Part shown: one piece after another, positions 29,245-37,579 of the stretch
How the letters are laid out: each line of letters begins with the position of its first letter
Numbering within the stretch: position 1 is the stretch's first letter
Assembly (NCBI GenBank): GCA_964622545.1
Contig: CAZUQM010000027.1
Coordinates: forward strand, 29,300 to 93,299
Direction: 5' to 3'
Source: JAFGLZ01 sp964622545
GTDB taxonomy: Bacteria; Planctomycetota; Phycisphaerae; UBA1845; JAFGLZ01
DNA: 64,000 bases
Position numbers and translations under genes: made by a program
The notes under the pieces: generated by a model
Database searches by the model: none
Told to the model about the DNA's origin: nothing
The model's input: only the letters and a program-made list of their open reading frames with translations

Positions 29245-30627
29245 TTGAATGAATCGCTACTCAACCTCGTCTATCTGCTCGCGTCCGTTCTGTTCATCTT
29301 CGGCATCAAGGGGCTGACGCACCCTCGCACGGCGGTCCGCGGCAACCTGCTCAGCGCGTGCGGCATGTTGCTGGCGGTGGTCGTCACGCTGCTGGCCAAT
29401 GAGATCATCGCGCTGCCTGTGATCATTGCAGGACTGGTCGTCGGCTCGGCCGTCGGTCTGGGGCTGGCGATCACGATCCCGATGACGGCCATGCCGCAGC
29501 TCGTGGCGCTGTTCAACGGCTTCGGCGGCGGGGCGTCGATGTTCGTGGCCTGGTCGGCCCTGATCGAAGAGACCTCCCCGCAGATGCAGATGTCGGTGGC
29601 CACGGCGGCGTCCGGGCTGATCGGGGCCGTGACGCTCTGGGGTAGCCTGGTCGCGTTCGGCAAGCTGCAAGAGCTCAAGGTCTTCAAGCGGACGTTCCAC
29701 TTCACCGGCCAGCAGGTGCTCAACGTGCTGCTTCTGCTCGTGGCGATCGCGATCGGGGCGTGGATTGTGGTCGACCCGGGGCACGGGGCGTGGGTCTATT
29801 TCCTGCTCGTCATCGTGGCGAGCATCCTGGGCGTCCTGGTGACGCTGCCGATCGGCGGGGCGGACATGCCCGTGGCGATCGCGCTGCTTAACTCGCTGTC
29901 GGGTCTGGCCGCCGCGGCCACCGGGTTCGTCATCAGCAACAACGTGCTGATCATCGCCGGTTCGCTGGTCGGTGCGTCGGGCGTGATCCTGACGCTCATC
30001 ATGTGCAAGGCCATGAACCGGACGCTGCTGAGCGTGCTGTTCGGCGATCTAGGACCGCAGGCCGGGGGCCTCAGTGCCGACGAGATCTACGCGGGAAAGG
30101 TCAAGAGCACCTCTCCCGAAGAGGTCGCGATGCTGATGGACGGCGTGCAGAAGGTGATGATCGTGCCGGGTTACGGCATGGCCGTCTCGCAGGCCCAGCA
30201 CGCCGTGAGGGATCTGACCAACGTGCTCGAGTCGCGCGGCGTCGAGGTCAACTTCGCCATCCATCCCGTGGCGGGCCGGATGCCGGGGCACATGAACGTG
30301 CTGCTGGCCGAGGTCGACATCGACTACGACAAGCTGCTGGAGATGGACACGGCCAACACCATGTTCGAGCAGACGGACGTGTCGATCGTGCTCGGCGCCA
30401 ACGACGTGGTCAATCCGGACGCGCGGGAGAACCCCAACAGCCCCATCGCGGGCATGCCGATCCTCGACGTGGACAAGAGCAAGACCGTGGTCATGATCAA
30501 GCGGAGCCTGAGCCCCGGTTTCGCGGGCATCCCCAACCCGCTCTTCGCCGCCGACAACACGCTTATGCTCTTCGCCGACGGCAAGAAGGCCGTGCAAGAC
30601 CTCCTAACGGCCGTCAAGGAGATGTAG
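29245..30627 (+). CDS. pntB: NAD(P) transhydrogenase subunit beta
   Basis: 460 residues, the usual size. About nine membrane helices occupy the first 270 residues (with GNLLSACGM and FNGFGGGASMFVA), followed by the NADP(H)-binding domain dIII: VPGYGMAVSQAQHAV, IHPVAGRMPGHMNVLLAEVDI, ANDVVNPDA and the IKRSLSPGFAGIPNPLF segment. It starts with TTG. The enzyme uses the proton-motive force to reduce NADP+ with NADH, supplying NADPH. Third and last gene of the operon. Confidence 0.95.
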   Translation: MNESLLNLVYLLASVLFIFGIKGLTHPRTAVRGNLLSACGMLLAVVVTLLANEIIALPVIIAGLVVGSAVGLGLAITIPMTAMPQLVALFNGFGGGASMFVAWSALIEETSPQMQMSVATAASGLIGAVTLWGSLVAFGKLQELKVFKRTFHFTGQQVLNVLLLLVAIAIGAWIVVDPGHGAWVYFLLVIVASILGVLVTLPIGGADMPVAIALLNSLSGLAAAATGFVISNNVLIIAGSLVGASGVILTLIMCKAMNRTLLSVLFGDLGPQAGGLSADEIYAGKVKSTSPEEVAMLMDGVQKVMIVPGYGMAVSQAQHAVRDLTNVLESRGVEVNFAIHPVAGRMPGHMNVLLAEVDIDYDKLLEMDTANTMFEQTDVSIVLGANDVVNPDARENPNSPIAGMPILDVDKSKTVVMIKRSLSPGFAGIPNPLFAADNTLMLFADGKKAVQDLLTAVKEM

Positions 30628-30651
30628 GCCCGTCAGCGATTGAGCGAGCCA

Positions 30652-31806
30652 TCAGCGGTCCGAACTGAGATCGTCTGCCAACAGCTCTCCGAGTTTCCGC
30701 AGTTGCTCGACGTCCTGGTCGCGGATCGTGCCGGTGTGGTCCGGGGCGGTCGCGAGCAGGACATTGGCCGCGTCGCGTCGCCAGGCCTGCCGGATCCGGT
30801 CGGCCAAGACCTTCGGCTCGTACGGACGGCTGGGCTCGAAATCCTTGCCGGGCCCGTACGTGAACCAGCACGACGGTCCGAGCGGGTCGTGCTTGCTGCC
30901 GCCCTTGCGCTGTTGGAAACACAAGCATAGCTCGAACGGCAGGTAGTACGTCGTGCCGCCGACGGTTCGCATCGGCTGATGGCCGCTCTCGGGCGGCAGG
31001 ACCAGCTCGCCGTTCATCACGTCCGTGGGGAAGTAGTTGATCTTGTGGCCGTCTTGGATGTGCTGGTTCATGATGACGACGGCCTCGGGTTGGAGCGTCT
31101 TGAGCAGGTCGTAGACCTGTTGCGCGGGCAGGTCCTGCGGCGCCCAGTTCATCATGTCGATCCAGAAGTAAGGGATCTTGCCGTAGCGGGTCGCCAGCTC
31201 GTGGAGCTGGGCCAGGATGACGGCGCGGGCGTTGGGCGTCGGCTTCCACTTCTTGCCGCCCCACATGCAGTAATAGAAGGCCGGTGCGATGCCCTCGGCG
31301 CGGCAGGCGTCGACGAAGGCGCGGACGACGTCGGTCTCGTTGCCGCTGGAGGCGATGTCGAACGTCGTCGTCGCGCTGTCCCAGAGCAGGAACCCCGACG
31401 TGTGGCGCGTGGTCAGCACGGCGTAGCGCATGCCGGCCTGTCTGAAGGCCCGGGCCCAGCCGCCCGCGTCGATGGTGGGCGGGTCGTAGATCTTCGGGTC
31501 GTCCGCGCGGCAGATCTCCTTGCCCGAAAACTGATTCGAGTTGAAGCAGAGGAACGCACCGAGCCGCCACGCTTCCCAATCGCGGAGCAGCGGCGTGCCT
31601 CGACGGGCCGGCTCATGGTGTTTGGACAGGTCGATCTTGATGACGGTCGGCTTTCCCGTGCCGGCGGGTGCGATGCGGATGGTCTCCCGGCCGTTCGGCA
31701 TCGCTTGCGAGGTGACCTTCGGCTCGGCGGCCAGGCCGGTGCAGCCCGATAGCAGCCAGAACAGCGCGGCAAGCGGAAGACAGCTCAGGTTCGGAGTCGG
31801 CTTCAT
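30652..31806 (-). CDS. alpha-L-fucosidase-like (GH29) lipoprotein
   Basis: 384 residues. The signal peptide ends in a lipobox (LLSGC, Cys about 22), so the product is probably membrane-anchored outside the cytoplasm. The catalytic (beta/alpha)8 domain has GAFLCFNSNQFSGKE, the AVLTTRHTSGFLLWDS segment characteristic of GH29 (usually TxKHHDGFxLW), and IPYFWIDMMNW where GH29 has its Asp nucleophile in a WxDG context. The changes in both motifs suggest a divergent subfamily. The following LLATAPDHTGTI resembles the family LLNVGP motif. Likely degrades fucosylated polysaccharide. Confidence 0.75.
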   Translation of the reverse strand: MKPTPNLSCLPLAALFWLLSGCTGLAAEPKVTSQAMPNGRETIRIAPAGTGKPTVIKIDLSKHHEPARRGTPLLRDWEAWRLGAFLCFNSNQFSGKEICRADDPKIYDPPTIDAGGWARAFRQAGMRYAVLTTRHTSGFLLWDSATTTFDIASSGNETDVVRAFVDACRAEGIAPAFYYCMWGGKKWKPTPNARAVILAQLHELATRYGKIPYFWIDMMNWAPQDLPAQQVYDLLKTLQPEAVVIMNQHIQDGHKINYFPTDVMNGELVLPPESGHQPMRTVGGTTYYLPFELCLCFQQRKGGSKHDPLGPSCWFTYGPGKDFEPSRPYEPKVLADRIRQAWRRDAANVLLATAPDHTGTIRDQDVEQLRKLGELLADDLSSDR

Positions 31807-31985
31807 GGCTGGACCCTCGCGATATGGCGCCTGGTGGTGGCAGACGACTCATACCCGCTGCAAGGTGCGAGGGCAAGCGTTGTCGGAGGTCGACTGGCTT
31901 CGCGGGTGCATGACAGCTTGGGCGGGGGTTCTTGCGAGCGGCAAGCAACCGAGCCCCCGCTGGTTCCAGGGGCTACGCCGCGGTA

Positions 31986-32001
31986 GCCGAGCCGGCTCGG
32001 C
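31986..32001. terminator. perfect 16-bp palindrome downstream of the zinc-ribbon gene
   Basis: GCCGAGCC directly followed by GGCTCGGC. It lies 37 bases beyond the stop of the minus-strand gene at 32038 and could act as a 3'-end hairpin or a dyad operator for the GH29 gene. No T-tract. Confidence 0.3.
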
Positions 32002-32037
32002 AAACGGCCCGCGCGGAACGTCGGGCACCCCGCTTCG

Positions 32038-32535
32038 CTAGGCCCCGCGCCACGGCAGGAGCCGCTCGACATCGTGCCAATCGTCCCGAAGCGACTCGGG
32101 CGTGAAGGCGTAGGCACACTCGGGGCAGGCCCCGCCGTGGGCGTGACCCGCAAGCGAGTAGCGGCAATTGGGGCAGACAAGGTGGTCGGATCGGCGGAGG
32201 TGATCGACGAACTGCCGGCGCCATCGTCGGTCCCACACGATCTTCGTGCAGATGTGGCCTAGCAGGGCCAGGCCGATGAGCGGACGGAGATCGAGCGGCC
32301 AGCGGAAGGGCGACTCGACGCCGAGCCAGACGTCCAGCAACAGCGGGGCGGCCAACGGCAGGATACCGTAACCGAAGTAGCGCGCCGGCGGGTTGATCTC
32401 GCTGATGCGCCGAACGGCCCGGCGGCGGCGGTGAGCATCGGGGACGGACCGCTGCTCAGCTCGGGCGTGGTCGACCAGGGCCAGGAGCCACAGCAGGGTC
32501 ACGAGACTGGCCAGAATCCCGAACGGTTCATTCAT
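32038..32535 (-). CDS. membrane protein with C-terminal zinc ribbon
   Basis: 165 residues. There are two to three hydrophobic segments (residues 8-22, about 56-72 and 82-100). The C-terminal segment CPNCRYSLAGHAHGGACPECAYAF has two CxxC knuckles and is the planctomycete version of a zinc ribbon. Function unknown; comparable zinc ribbons occur in the protein at 47546. Confidence 0.65.
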   Translation of the reverse strand: MNEPFGILASLVTLLWLLALVDHARAEQRSVPDAHRRRRAVRRISEINPPARYFGYGILPLAAPLLLDVWLGVESPFRWPLDLRPLIGLALLGHICTKIVWDRRWRRQFVDHLRRSDHLVCPNCRYSLAGHAHGGACPECAYAFTPESLRDDWHDVERLLPWRGA

Positions 32536-32849
32536 CGTGCGGCCTCTCCGATACCCCTACACCGTCGTCCAACGACGGAGTTATACAGCCGCGTCGCTCT
32601 TGGGATGCAGCGGGTCCGGCTGCGTCCTTGGCCGCTTGCCGGGCACCTGCGTTTGGATGCGGCCTACCGTGTCTGAGCCGCCGCCGAATTGACCGACAAC
32701 GGCGAATCGACGATGCTGGTTGCTTATCCGTGCGCGCCGGGGGGACGACCGTGGGGTCTGGACCGATCCGGCGCGATACCCGACGAAACCAGGGTTCCCG
32801 ACCGCGACGCTGCTCAGGGCAGGTCCGTCGGGCCTCCGAGCAACAACCC
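32536..32849. other. spacer upstream of the NapH/NapG-like gene
   Basis: 314 bases. The downstream frame is open back to 32628 but the translation has no hydrophobic or family character. No promoter was recognised. Confidence 0.3.
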
Positions 32850-34829
32850 ATGCGCATCACCACCGCACGCATCATCTGTCAGACGTTCTTCTTCGCCCTG
32901 TTCATCCTGCTGTTGAGCTACGCGTCGCTGACGACGATCGATCACCTGCCGCTGCTGCGGGATCATCTCAGCAAGCTGCTCGAGATCGACCCGTTGATCG
33001 CGCTGTCGACGGCCGTCACGACCGGGACGATCTATCGCGGCCTGGTATGGTCGCTGGCCATCATGGTTTTGACGCTCGTGCTGGGGCGCGTCTTCTGCGG
33101 CTGGATCTGTCCGTTCGGGGCGTTGCACCACTTCTCCGGCTGGCTGTTCGATTGGCGGAAGACCAAAGCCCGCATCGAAGCCAATCGCTACCGCTCGCTT
33201 TATCGTTTGAAGTACATCATCCTGATCGCCTTCGCGGTGGCACTGGCCGGGTCTCTGTCGATCGCCGTGCTGGCCGCCGGTAGCGTGCTGATCCTCATCG
33301 CCGCGCGTCTGGGCGGGCTGATCGGCGGCAACAGCGCCGCCTCGCGAGACAAGGTGACGGTCTGGCTGGCCGTGGGTTTTGTGCTGGTTGCGGCGGTGGC
33401 CGGGCTGGCTCGCTGGGGTTACCCGGACAACGGCACGCTCCAGATCGGCCTGCTCGATCCGATCGCCACGATCCATCGTTCGTTCACGGTGGCGGTCCTG
33501 CCCGCGCTCAACCACACGAGCCAGGGCGTCTCGTGGTTCGGTAATCCGCGGCTCCACGCGACGGGCTGGGTGATCGGGGCGATGTTTCTGGCCCTGGTCG
33601 TGGCCAACCCGCACATCTTCCGGTTCTTTTGCCGGGCGTTGTGCCCGCTGGGCGCGCTGCTCGGCGTGTTCAGTCGGTTCAGCCTGTGGCGGATCGAGCG
33701 CGATCGTGAGAAGTGCGTCGATTGCGGTCTGTGCCGGGCCCATTGCGAGGGCGCGTGCGATCCGGACGGCGAGCTCCGCGTGGCCGAGTGCATGGTCTGC
33801 TTCAACTGCCTCGACGAATGCCCCCACGAGGCGATCCGTTTCGAGTTCCTTCCGCCGAAAGGGCATCAGGTCGTCAACCCGGACATCACCCGACGCGGTG
33901 CGCTGGTCGGCGCCATCGCCGGGGCCGGTGCGTTCGCGTGGATGCGGCTCGGCGGGCGGACCACGAAGGACTTCCGCGCATCGGTCATTCGCCCGCCGGG
34001 CGCGGTCGAGGAGCAGGAGTTCCTCGAGCGGTGCATCAAATGCGGCCAGTGCTATCGCGTCTGCCCGACGAACGTGATCCAGCCCGACTGGACCGACTCG
34101 GGCATCGAGGGCCTTTGGACGCCCGTGCTCAACTACCGCATCGGCTACTGCGAGCCGAACTGCACCGCGTGCGGGCAGGTCTGTCCAACCGGCGCGATCC
34201 AGCGAATGAGCATTGAGCAGAAGCGCGGCCTGGGCGAGTACGCCGAAGAGGGACCGGTCCGGCTGGGATCGGCCCACTTCGACGTGGGCAAGTGCCTGCC
34301 CTGGGCCAAGAACATGCCCTGCCTGGTCTGCGAGGAGAATTGCCCCGTCAGCCCCAAGGCCATCTACACCGAGCGACACATGCAGGTCCTTCGCGACGGC
34401 AAGAAGCAGGTGGCCTCGGCGACGGACGGCACGATCAAGCTCTTCGAGTGGCCGCACGAGGCGTCGGAGGCGGTGACCCCGGTCCGGCTCGAGGCCGGGT
34501 CGCTCGCACCCAAGACCGAGCAGGACTACCACATCAAGCTACGCCGGCCCGACGGGGTGTTCGAGACGCACCGCATCGCTTCCAACGGTACGGACAGCGT
34601 GACCATCGAGGGCAAGCTGGGCTTCAAGCCGGAGGTCGGTTCGCTGGCCGTGCTGATGACCGAGCTGGGTTGTCCGAAGGTCGACCTCAGCAAGTGCATC
34701 GGTTGCGGCATCTGCGAGCAGAAATGCGTGGTCGTCGGCAACAAGCGGGCCGTCTACGTCATGGCCGTCGGTGAGACCCGAAGCAGGGAGTTCCTCGAAG
34801 AGACCCGTAACCGAACGTTGCGGCTGTAG
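32850..34829 (+). CDS. NapH-NapG-like fused membrane iron-sulfur protein
   Basis: 659 residues. The N-terminal ~330 residues are NapH/MauN-like: four membrane helices plus the two conserved CGWICPFGAL and CRALCPLGAL motifs, then two cytoplasmic ferredoxin clusters (CVDCGLCRAHC; CMVCFNCLDECP). An internal twin arginine (TRRGALVG, R348/R349) precedes a hydrophobic stretch. The C-terminal ~270 residues carry four more cluster motifs (CIKCGQCYRVCP, CTACGQVCP, CLVCEENCP, CIGCGICEQKC), as in NapG, which is normally Tat-exported. The fusion therefore resembles a single-chain NapGH quinol-oxidising electron-transfer module. No nitrate reductase gene is adjacent, so the electron acceptor is unknown. 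ATG 32850 is chosen because the first helix follows; the frame is open from 32628. Confidence 0.85.
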   Translation: MRITTARIICQTFFFALFILLLSYASLTTIDHLPLLRDHLSKLLEIDPLIALSTAVTTGTIYRGLVWSLAIMVLTLVLGRVFCGWICPFGALHHFSGWLFDWRKTKARIEANRYRSLYRLKYIILIAFAVALAGSLSIAVLAAGSVLILIAARLGGLIGGNSAASRDKVTVWLAVGFVLVAAVAGLARWGYPDNGTLQIGLLDPIATIHRSFTVAVLPALNHTSQGVSWFGNPRLHATGWVIGAMFLALVVANPHIFRFFCRALCPLGALLGVFSRFSLWRIERDREKCVDCGLCRAHCEGACDPDGELRVAECMVCFNCLDECPHEAIRFEFLPPKGHQVVNPDITRRGALVGAIAGAGAFAWMRLGGRTTKDFRASVIRPPGAVEEQEFLERCIKCGQCYRVCPTNVIQPDWTDSGIEGLWTPVLNYRIGYCEPNCTACGQVCPTGAIQRMSIEQKRGLGEYAEEGPVRLGSAHFDVGKCLPWAKNMPCLVCEENCPVSPKAIYTERHMQVLRDGKKQVASATDGTIKLFEWPHEASEAVTPVRLEAGSLAPKTEQDYHIKLRRPDGVFETHRIASNGTDSVTIEGKLGFKPEVGSLAVLMTELGCPKVDLSKCIGCGICEQKCVVVGNKRAVYVMAVGETRSREFLEETRNRTLRL

Positions 34830-34841
34830 GGGCCAAAGGCC

Positions 34842-34878
34842 CAAACGTCGAAACGTCAAAACGTCAAGACATCGAAAG
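34842..34878. repeat. degenerate 8-bp tandem repeat
   Basis: Consecutive units AAACGTCG, AAACGTCA, AAACGTCA and AGACATCG just downstream of the NapH/NapG-like gene. It may be a microsatellite-like remnant. The remainder of the 34830-35125 spacer shows only one clear hairpin, ATGGGCA-GGA-TGCCCAT near 35024. Confidence 0.5.
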
Positions 34879-35125
34879 GGCGGGAGCTGCCGTTCTGAGA
34901 ATCGCTGCCTGGGAACCCCGCTAAGCAGAGAATTCGACGAGTGGCCCGCCGCGTCAGCGGTGGGGAACACGAATCGGTATTGGCCAGAAACAGCTACGTG
35001 ACACGTGGGATTGACCGTGATGCATGGGCAGGATGCCCATACCTCTTCTCTGGCCGGAATCCTTGAGAAGACGATAGGATTCGTCACGGGCAGATTGCTC
35101 GCTCTACTTGCCTCCGTGGCACGGA

Positions 35126-36235
35126 TCATGCCGGCAGCTTGGCACCGACATAGATCAGGTCATGCCGGTTGTAGTCGAACGCGAAATGGACGAACTCCTC
35201 GCGCTGGTCGATCACGCCGTCGGGATACTGCAATTGTCCCGGGAAGTCGGTGATGACGCGCTGGTGCGCCCACGTGGCCATGTCGTCGTCCGACGCCCAC
35301 AGGGCCATGGGGTTACGCAGTCCCGGTTTACCGCAGGCGTTGTGCACGAGCACGATGCGACCCGTGCTCAGGCGGAAGAGGCGGAACTTGCTGCCGGGAT
35401 TCGGGATGCCCGACGGCCTGGGCGGCGACCATGACCGGCCGCGGTCGCGCGACTCGCTTCGCAGCAGGTAACCCTTGCCGTCGGCACGGATGAGCATGAC
35501 CATGCGTCCGTCGCGGAGCTCGACGATGTTGTTTTCGGCCCAGCCGGAAGTGGGTCCGGTGCGTTTCGAGTCGGTCCACGTCGCGCCGCCATCCTTGCTG
35601 ATCAGCACGCCGTTGAGGGCCTTGCGGAACGACCTGTCCTTCAGAGGCGAGACGTCGGGCTCGTCGACGGTGTCGTACGTCTGATAGGGCAGGAACCACT
35701 CGCCCCACGAGCTGACGTAGAGGTTGCGGACGAAGGTGCGGCGTGGCAGCGGCTCGAACGGCACGGCCTCGGACCAGGTCTTGCCGCTGTCGGTGCTCGT
35801 GATGACCACGTTCCGCCATCGCTCGAAGTATCCGCCGTGTGTGACGCCCATGATGCGGATCTCGTCGCCGGCCAGGTAGACCTCGCTCAGCAGGCAGGCC
35901 TTGTCCGGGTAGCGAAGCACGGGCGTCTTCTTGCTCCAACTCTTGCCGCCGTTGGTTGAGCGACACATCGCGATGTGGTTGGCCTTGCGGGGCTCGGTCG
36001 AGCCGCCGGTCATGAAAATGATCGCCCACGTCCCGTCGGGCAGGACGCGGAGGGCCTGATCGCACACGCAGAGGTCGGGCATGCGGCCCCGGTAGGCGAG
36101 CACCATCGTGTCTTGCTCGCGGGAGGCGCAGGCCGGGCAGGTCGTCTTGGCTTCGGCGGTCGCGGCACTCGGAGTGTTGGCCGCCAGGCCCGCACCGCCG
36201 GCCAGTGTGCTTGTGAGAAACGTGCGTCGTTTCAT
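35126..36235 (-). CDS. Tat-exported sialidase-like (BNR repeat) protein
   Basis: 369 residues. The N-terminus MKRRTFLTS followed by an Ala/Gly-rich helix is a twin-arginine signal. The body is a six-bladed propeller with several Asp-box repeats: STNGGKSW, STDSGKTW, SKDGGATW and SRDRGRSW, the last three roughly 50-80 residues apart. These fold like exo-alpha-sialidases. Many BNR proteins in Planctomycetota are of unknown specificity, so the catalytic activity is inferred only from the fold. It probably acts on extracellular glycans together with the GH29 and GH38 enzymes nearby. Confidence 0.75.
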   Translation of the reverse strand: MKRRTFLTSTLAGGAGLAANTPSAATAEAKTTCPACASREQDTMVLAYRGRMPDLCVCDQALRVLPDGTWAIIFMTGGSTEPRKANHIAMCRSTNGGKSWSKKTPVLRYPDKACLLSEVYLAGDEIRIMGVTHGGYFERWRNVVITSTDSGKTWSEAVPFEPLPRRTFVRNLYVSSWGEWFLPYQTYDTVDEPDVSPLKDRSFRKALNGVLISKDGGATWTDSKRTGPTSGWAENNIVELRDGRMVMLIRADGKGYLLRSESRDRGRSWSPPRPSGIPNPGSKFRLFRLSTGRIVLVHNACGKPGLRNPMALWASDDDMATWAHQRVITDFPGQLQYPDGVIDQREEFVHFAFDYNRHDLIYVGAKLPA

Positions 36236-36330
36236 CGATGTGGCTCCTACGACGTCCTCTCAGGACTGTTGAACAGGATGCATGCGAGATGATCCCACGG
36301 CCTCCCGGCACCAGACCGAAACGCTCTGCC

Positions 36331-36492
36331 GCCCCGTGCGGGGCTGGTTTCTTCTCGGTCATCCGATACCCAGGGCTGCGCTTCGCTTGCCCTGGGCTAC
36401 TCACTGTCGGGCCTACGGCCCTGCCAACCTGTCGATCGGCCGGTACGGTGTGGTGCGTCAGGACGGTGAAGAAAAGGTTCCTGACACCTTTT
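36331..36492. repeat. cluster of palindromic repeats in spacer
   Basis: Four hairpins in the spacer between the sialidase-like gene and the DUF58 gene: GCCCC-GTGC-GGGGC (36331-36344), CCCAGGG...CCCTGGG (36369-36396), GGGCC-TAC-GGCCC (36409-36421) and AAAAGGT-TCCTGAC-ACCTTTT (36472-36492). The last one resembles the palindromes often found beside REP-associated transposase genes; no transposase is present here. Confidence 0.55.
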
Positions 36493-36503
36493 CCATCCGA
36501 GGT

Positions 36504-37418
36504 TTACTTCACCGACGCATTGCGCACGGCCAGGAACGTCGTCAACACCTCATCGAGCGGGTGCGACGTGTCGGCCAGCTCATAGTCCATGCGCATCTGC
36601 CGGCACGCGGCCTTGATCTGATCCGTGAATCGGCGGACCTCCTCGAGGTACCGCCGCCGCAGGCCGCGCGGTTCGACCAGCAGTTCGCCGCCGGCCTCCA
36701 GGCCGTCGAACAGCGTCAGGTCGCGGAACGGAAACTCCAACTCGGCGTGGTCCATCACCTGAAAGACCACCACCTCATGCCGGCGGTAGTGCAGGTGTTT
36801 CAGGCCGCGGATGATCTCCTCCGGATCGTCGAACAGATCGCTCAGCAGGATGATCAGCGCCCGGCGGTTGAGCCGCTCGGCCAGGTCCTCCATGACGCCG
36901 CGGAGGCTCGTCTTGCGCGGACCGGCCGCGGTCTCCATCTCGTGGGTCAGCACCCGCCAGTGTCCCGGGTTGTTGCTCGGGCGGATGAACTGCGTGATCT
37001 GCTCGTCAAACGCGGCCAGACCCACCGAGTCTTGCTGTTGCAGTGCCAGGTACGCCAGCGACGCGCCGACGGCCGTGGCGTACTCCAGCTTGCTCAGCGC
37101 CGCCGCGTCCGATCGGTAGGCCATCGACTCGCTCGCGTCGAGCAGGACCACCATGTTGAGGTTGGTCTCTTCCTCGTACTGCTTGATGTAGAACTTGTTG
37201 GTCCGGCCGAAGACCTTCCAATCGAGGTGACGCAGGTCGTCGCCCTGGGCGTACTCGCGGTGCTCGGCGAACTCGACGCTCAGGCCGCGATAGGGTGAGC
37301 GGTGTCGGCCGCTGACGTAGCCCTGCACCACGAGGCGGGCGCGCAGGTCGAGGCCCGCGATCTTGGCCAGCACCTTCGGGTCGAGGTATTTCGAGTAGTC
37401 GGTTGTCGTATCCGCCAT
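36504..37418 (-). CDS. DUF58 domain protein
   Basis: 304 residues from ATG 37418, which has AGGAG 9 bases upstream. It contains the DUF58 signature GRHRSPYRGLSVEFAEHREYAQGDDLRHLDWK and a following vWA-like fold (VVLLDASESM, with D-x-S-x-S MIDAS-type residues). DUF58 proteins usually occur with MoxR ATPases and are thought to act in membrane-associated complex assembly. No moxR gene is adjacent. It lies divergent from the GH38 gene, with 161 bases between them. Confidence 0.88.
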   Translation of the reverse strand: MADTTTDYSKYLDPKVLAKIAGLDLRARLVVQGYVSGRHRSPYRGLSVEFAEHREYAQGDDLRHLDWKVFGRTNKFYIKQYEEETNLNMVVLLDASESMAYRSDAAALSKLEYATAVGASLAYLALQQQDSVGLAAFDEQITQFIRPSNNPGHWRVLTHEMETAAGPRKTSLRGVMEDLAERLNRRALIILLSDLFDDPEEIIRGLKHLHYRRHEVVVFQVMDHAELEFPFRDLTLFDGLEAGGELLVEPRGLRRRYLEEVRRFTDQIKAACRQMRMDYELADTSHPLDEVLTTFLAVRNASVK

Positions 37419-37579
37419 CGTGTGGCTCCTGCCTTTGATCGTAGGCGAGATTGGCCGTCTATGCCAAGCGTGGCTCGCGTCACGATCGGGCGGATCTGCT
37501 ATGATGATCCGCCGCGGCCGCGCTGCCGCGGTCGCTCGCGGCCCGTTGCCGAACCGGTACCGACAAGGATCAACCCACC

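Noticed and set aside
34842..34878. Short AAACGTCA repeats as a CRISPR array
   Set aside because: Units are 8 bases with no spacers, so no CRISPR character.
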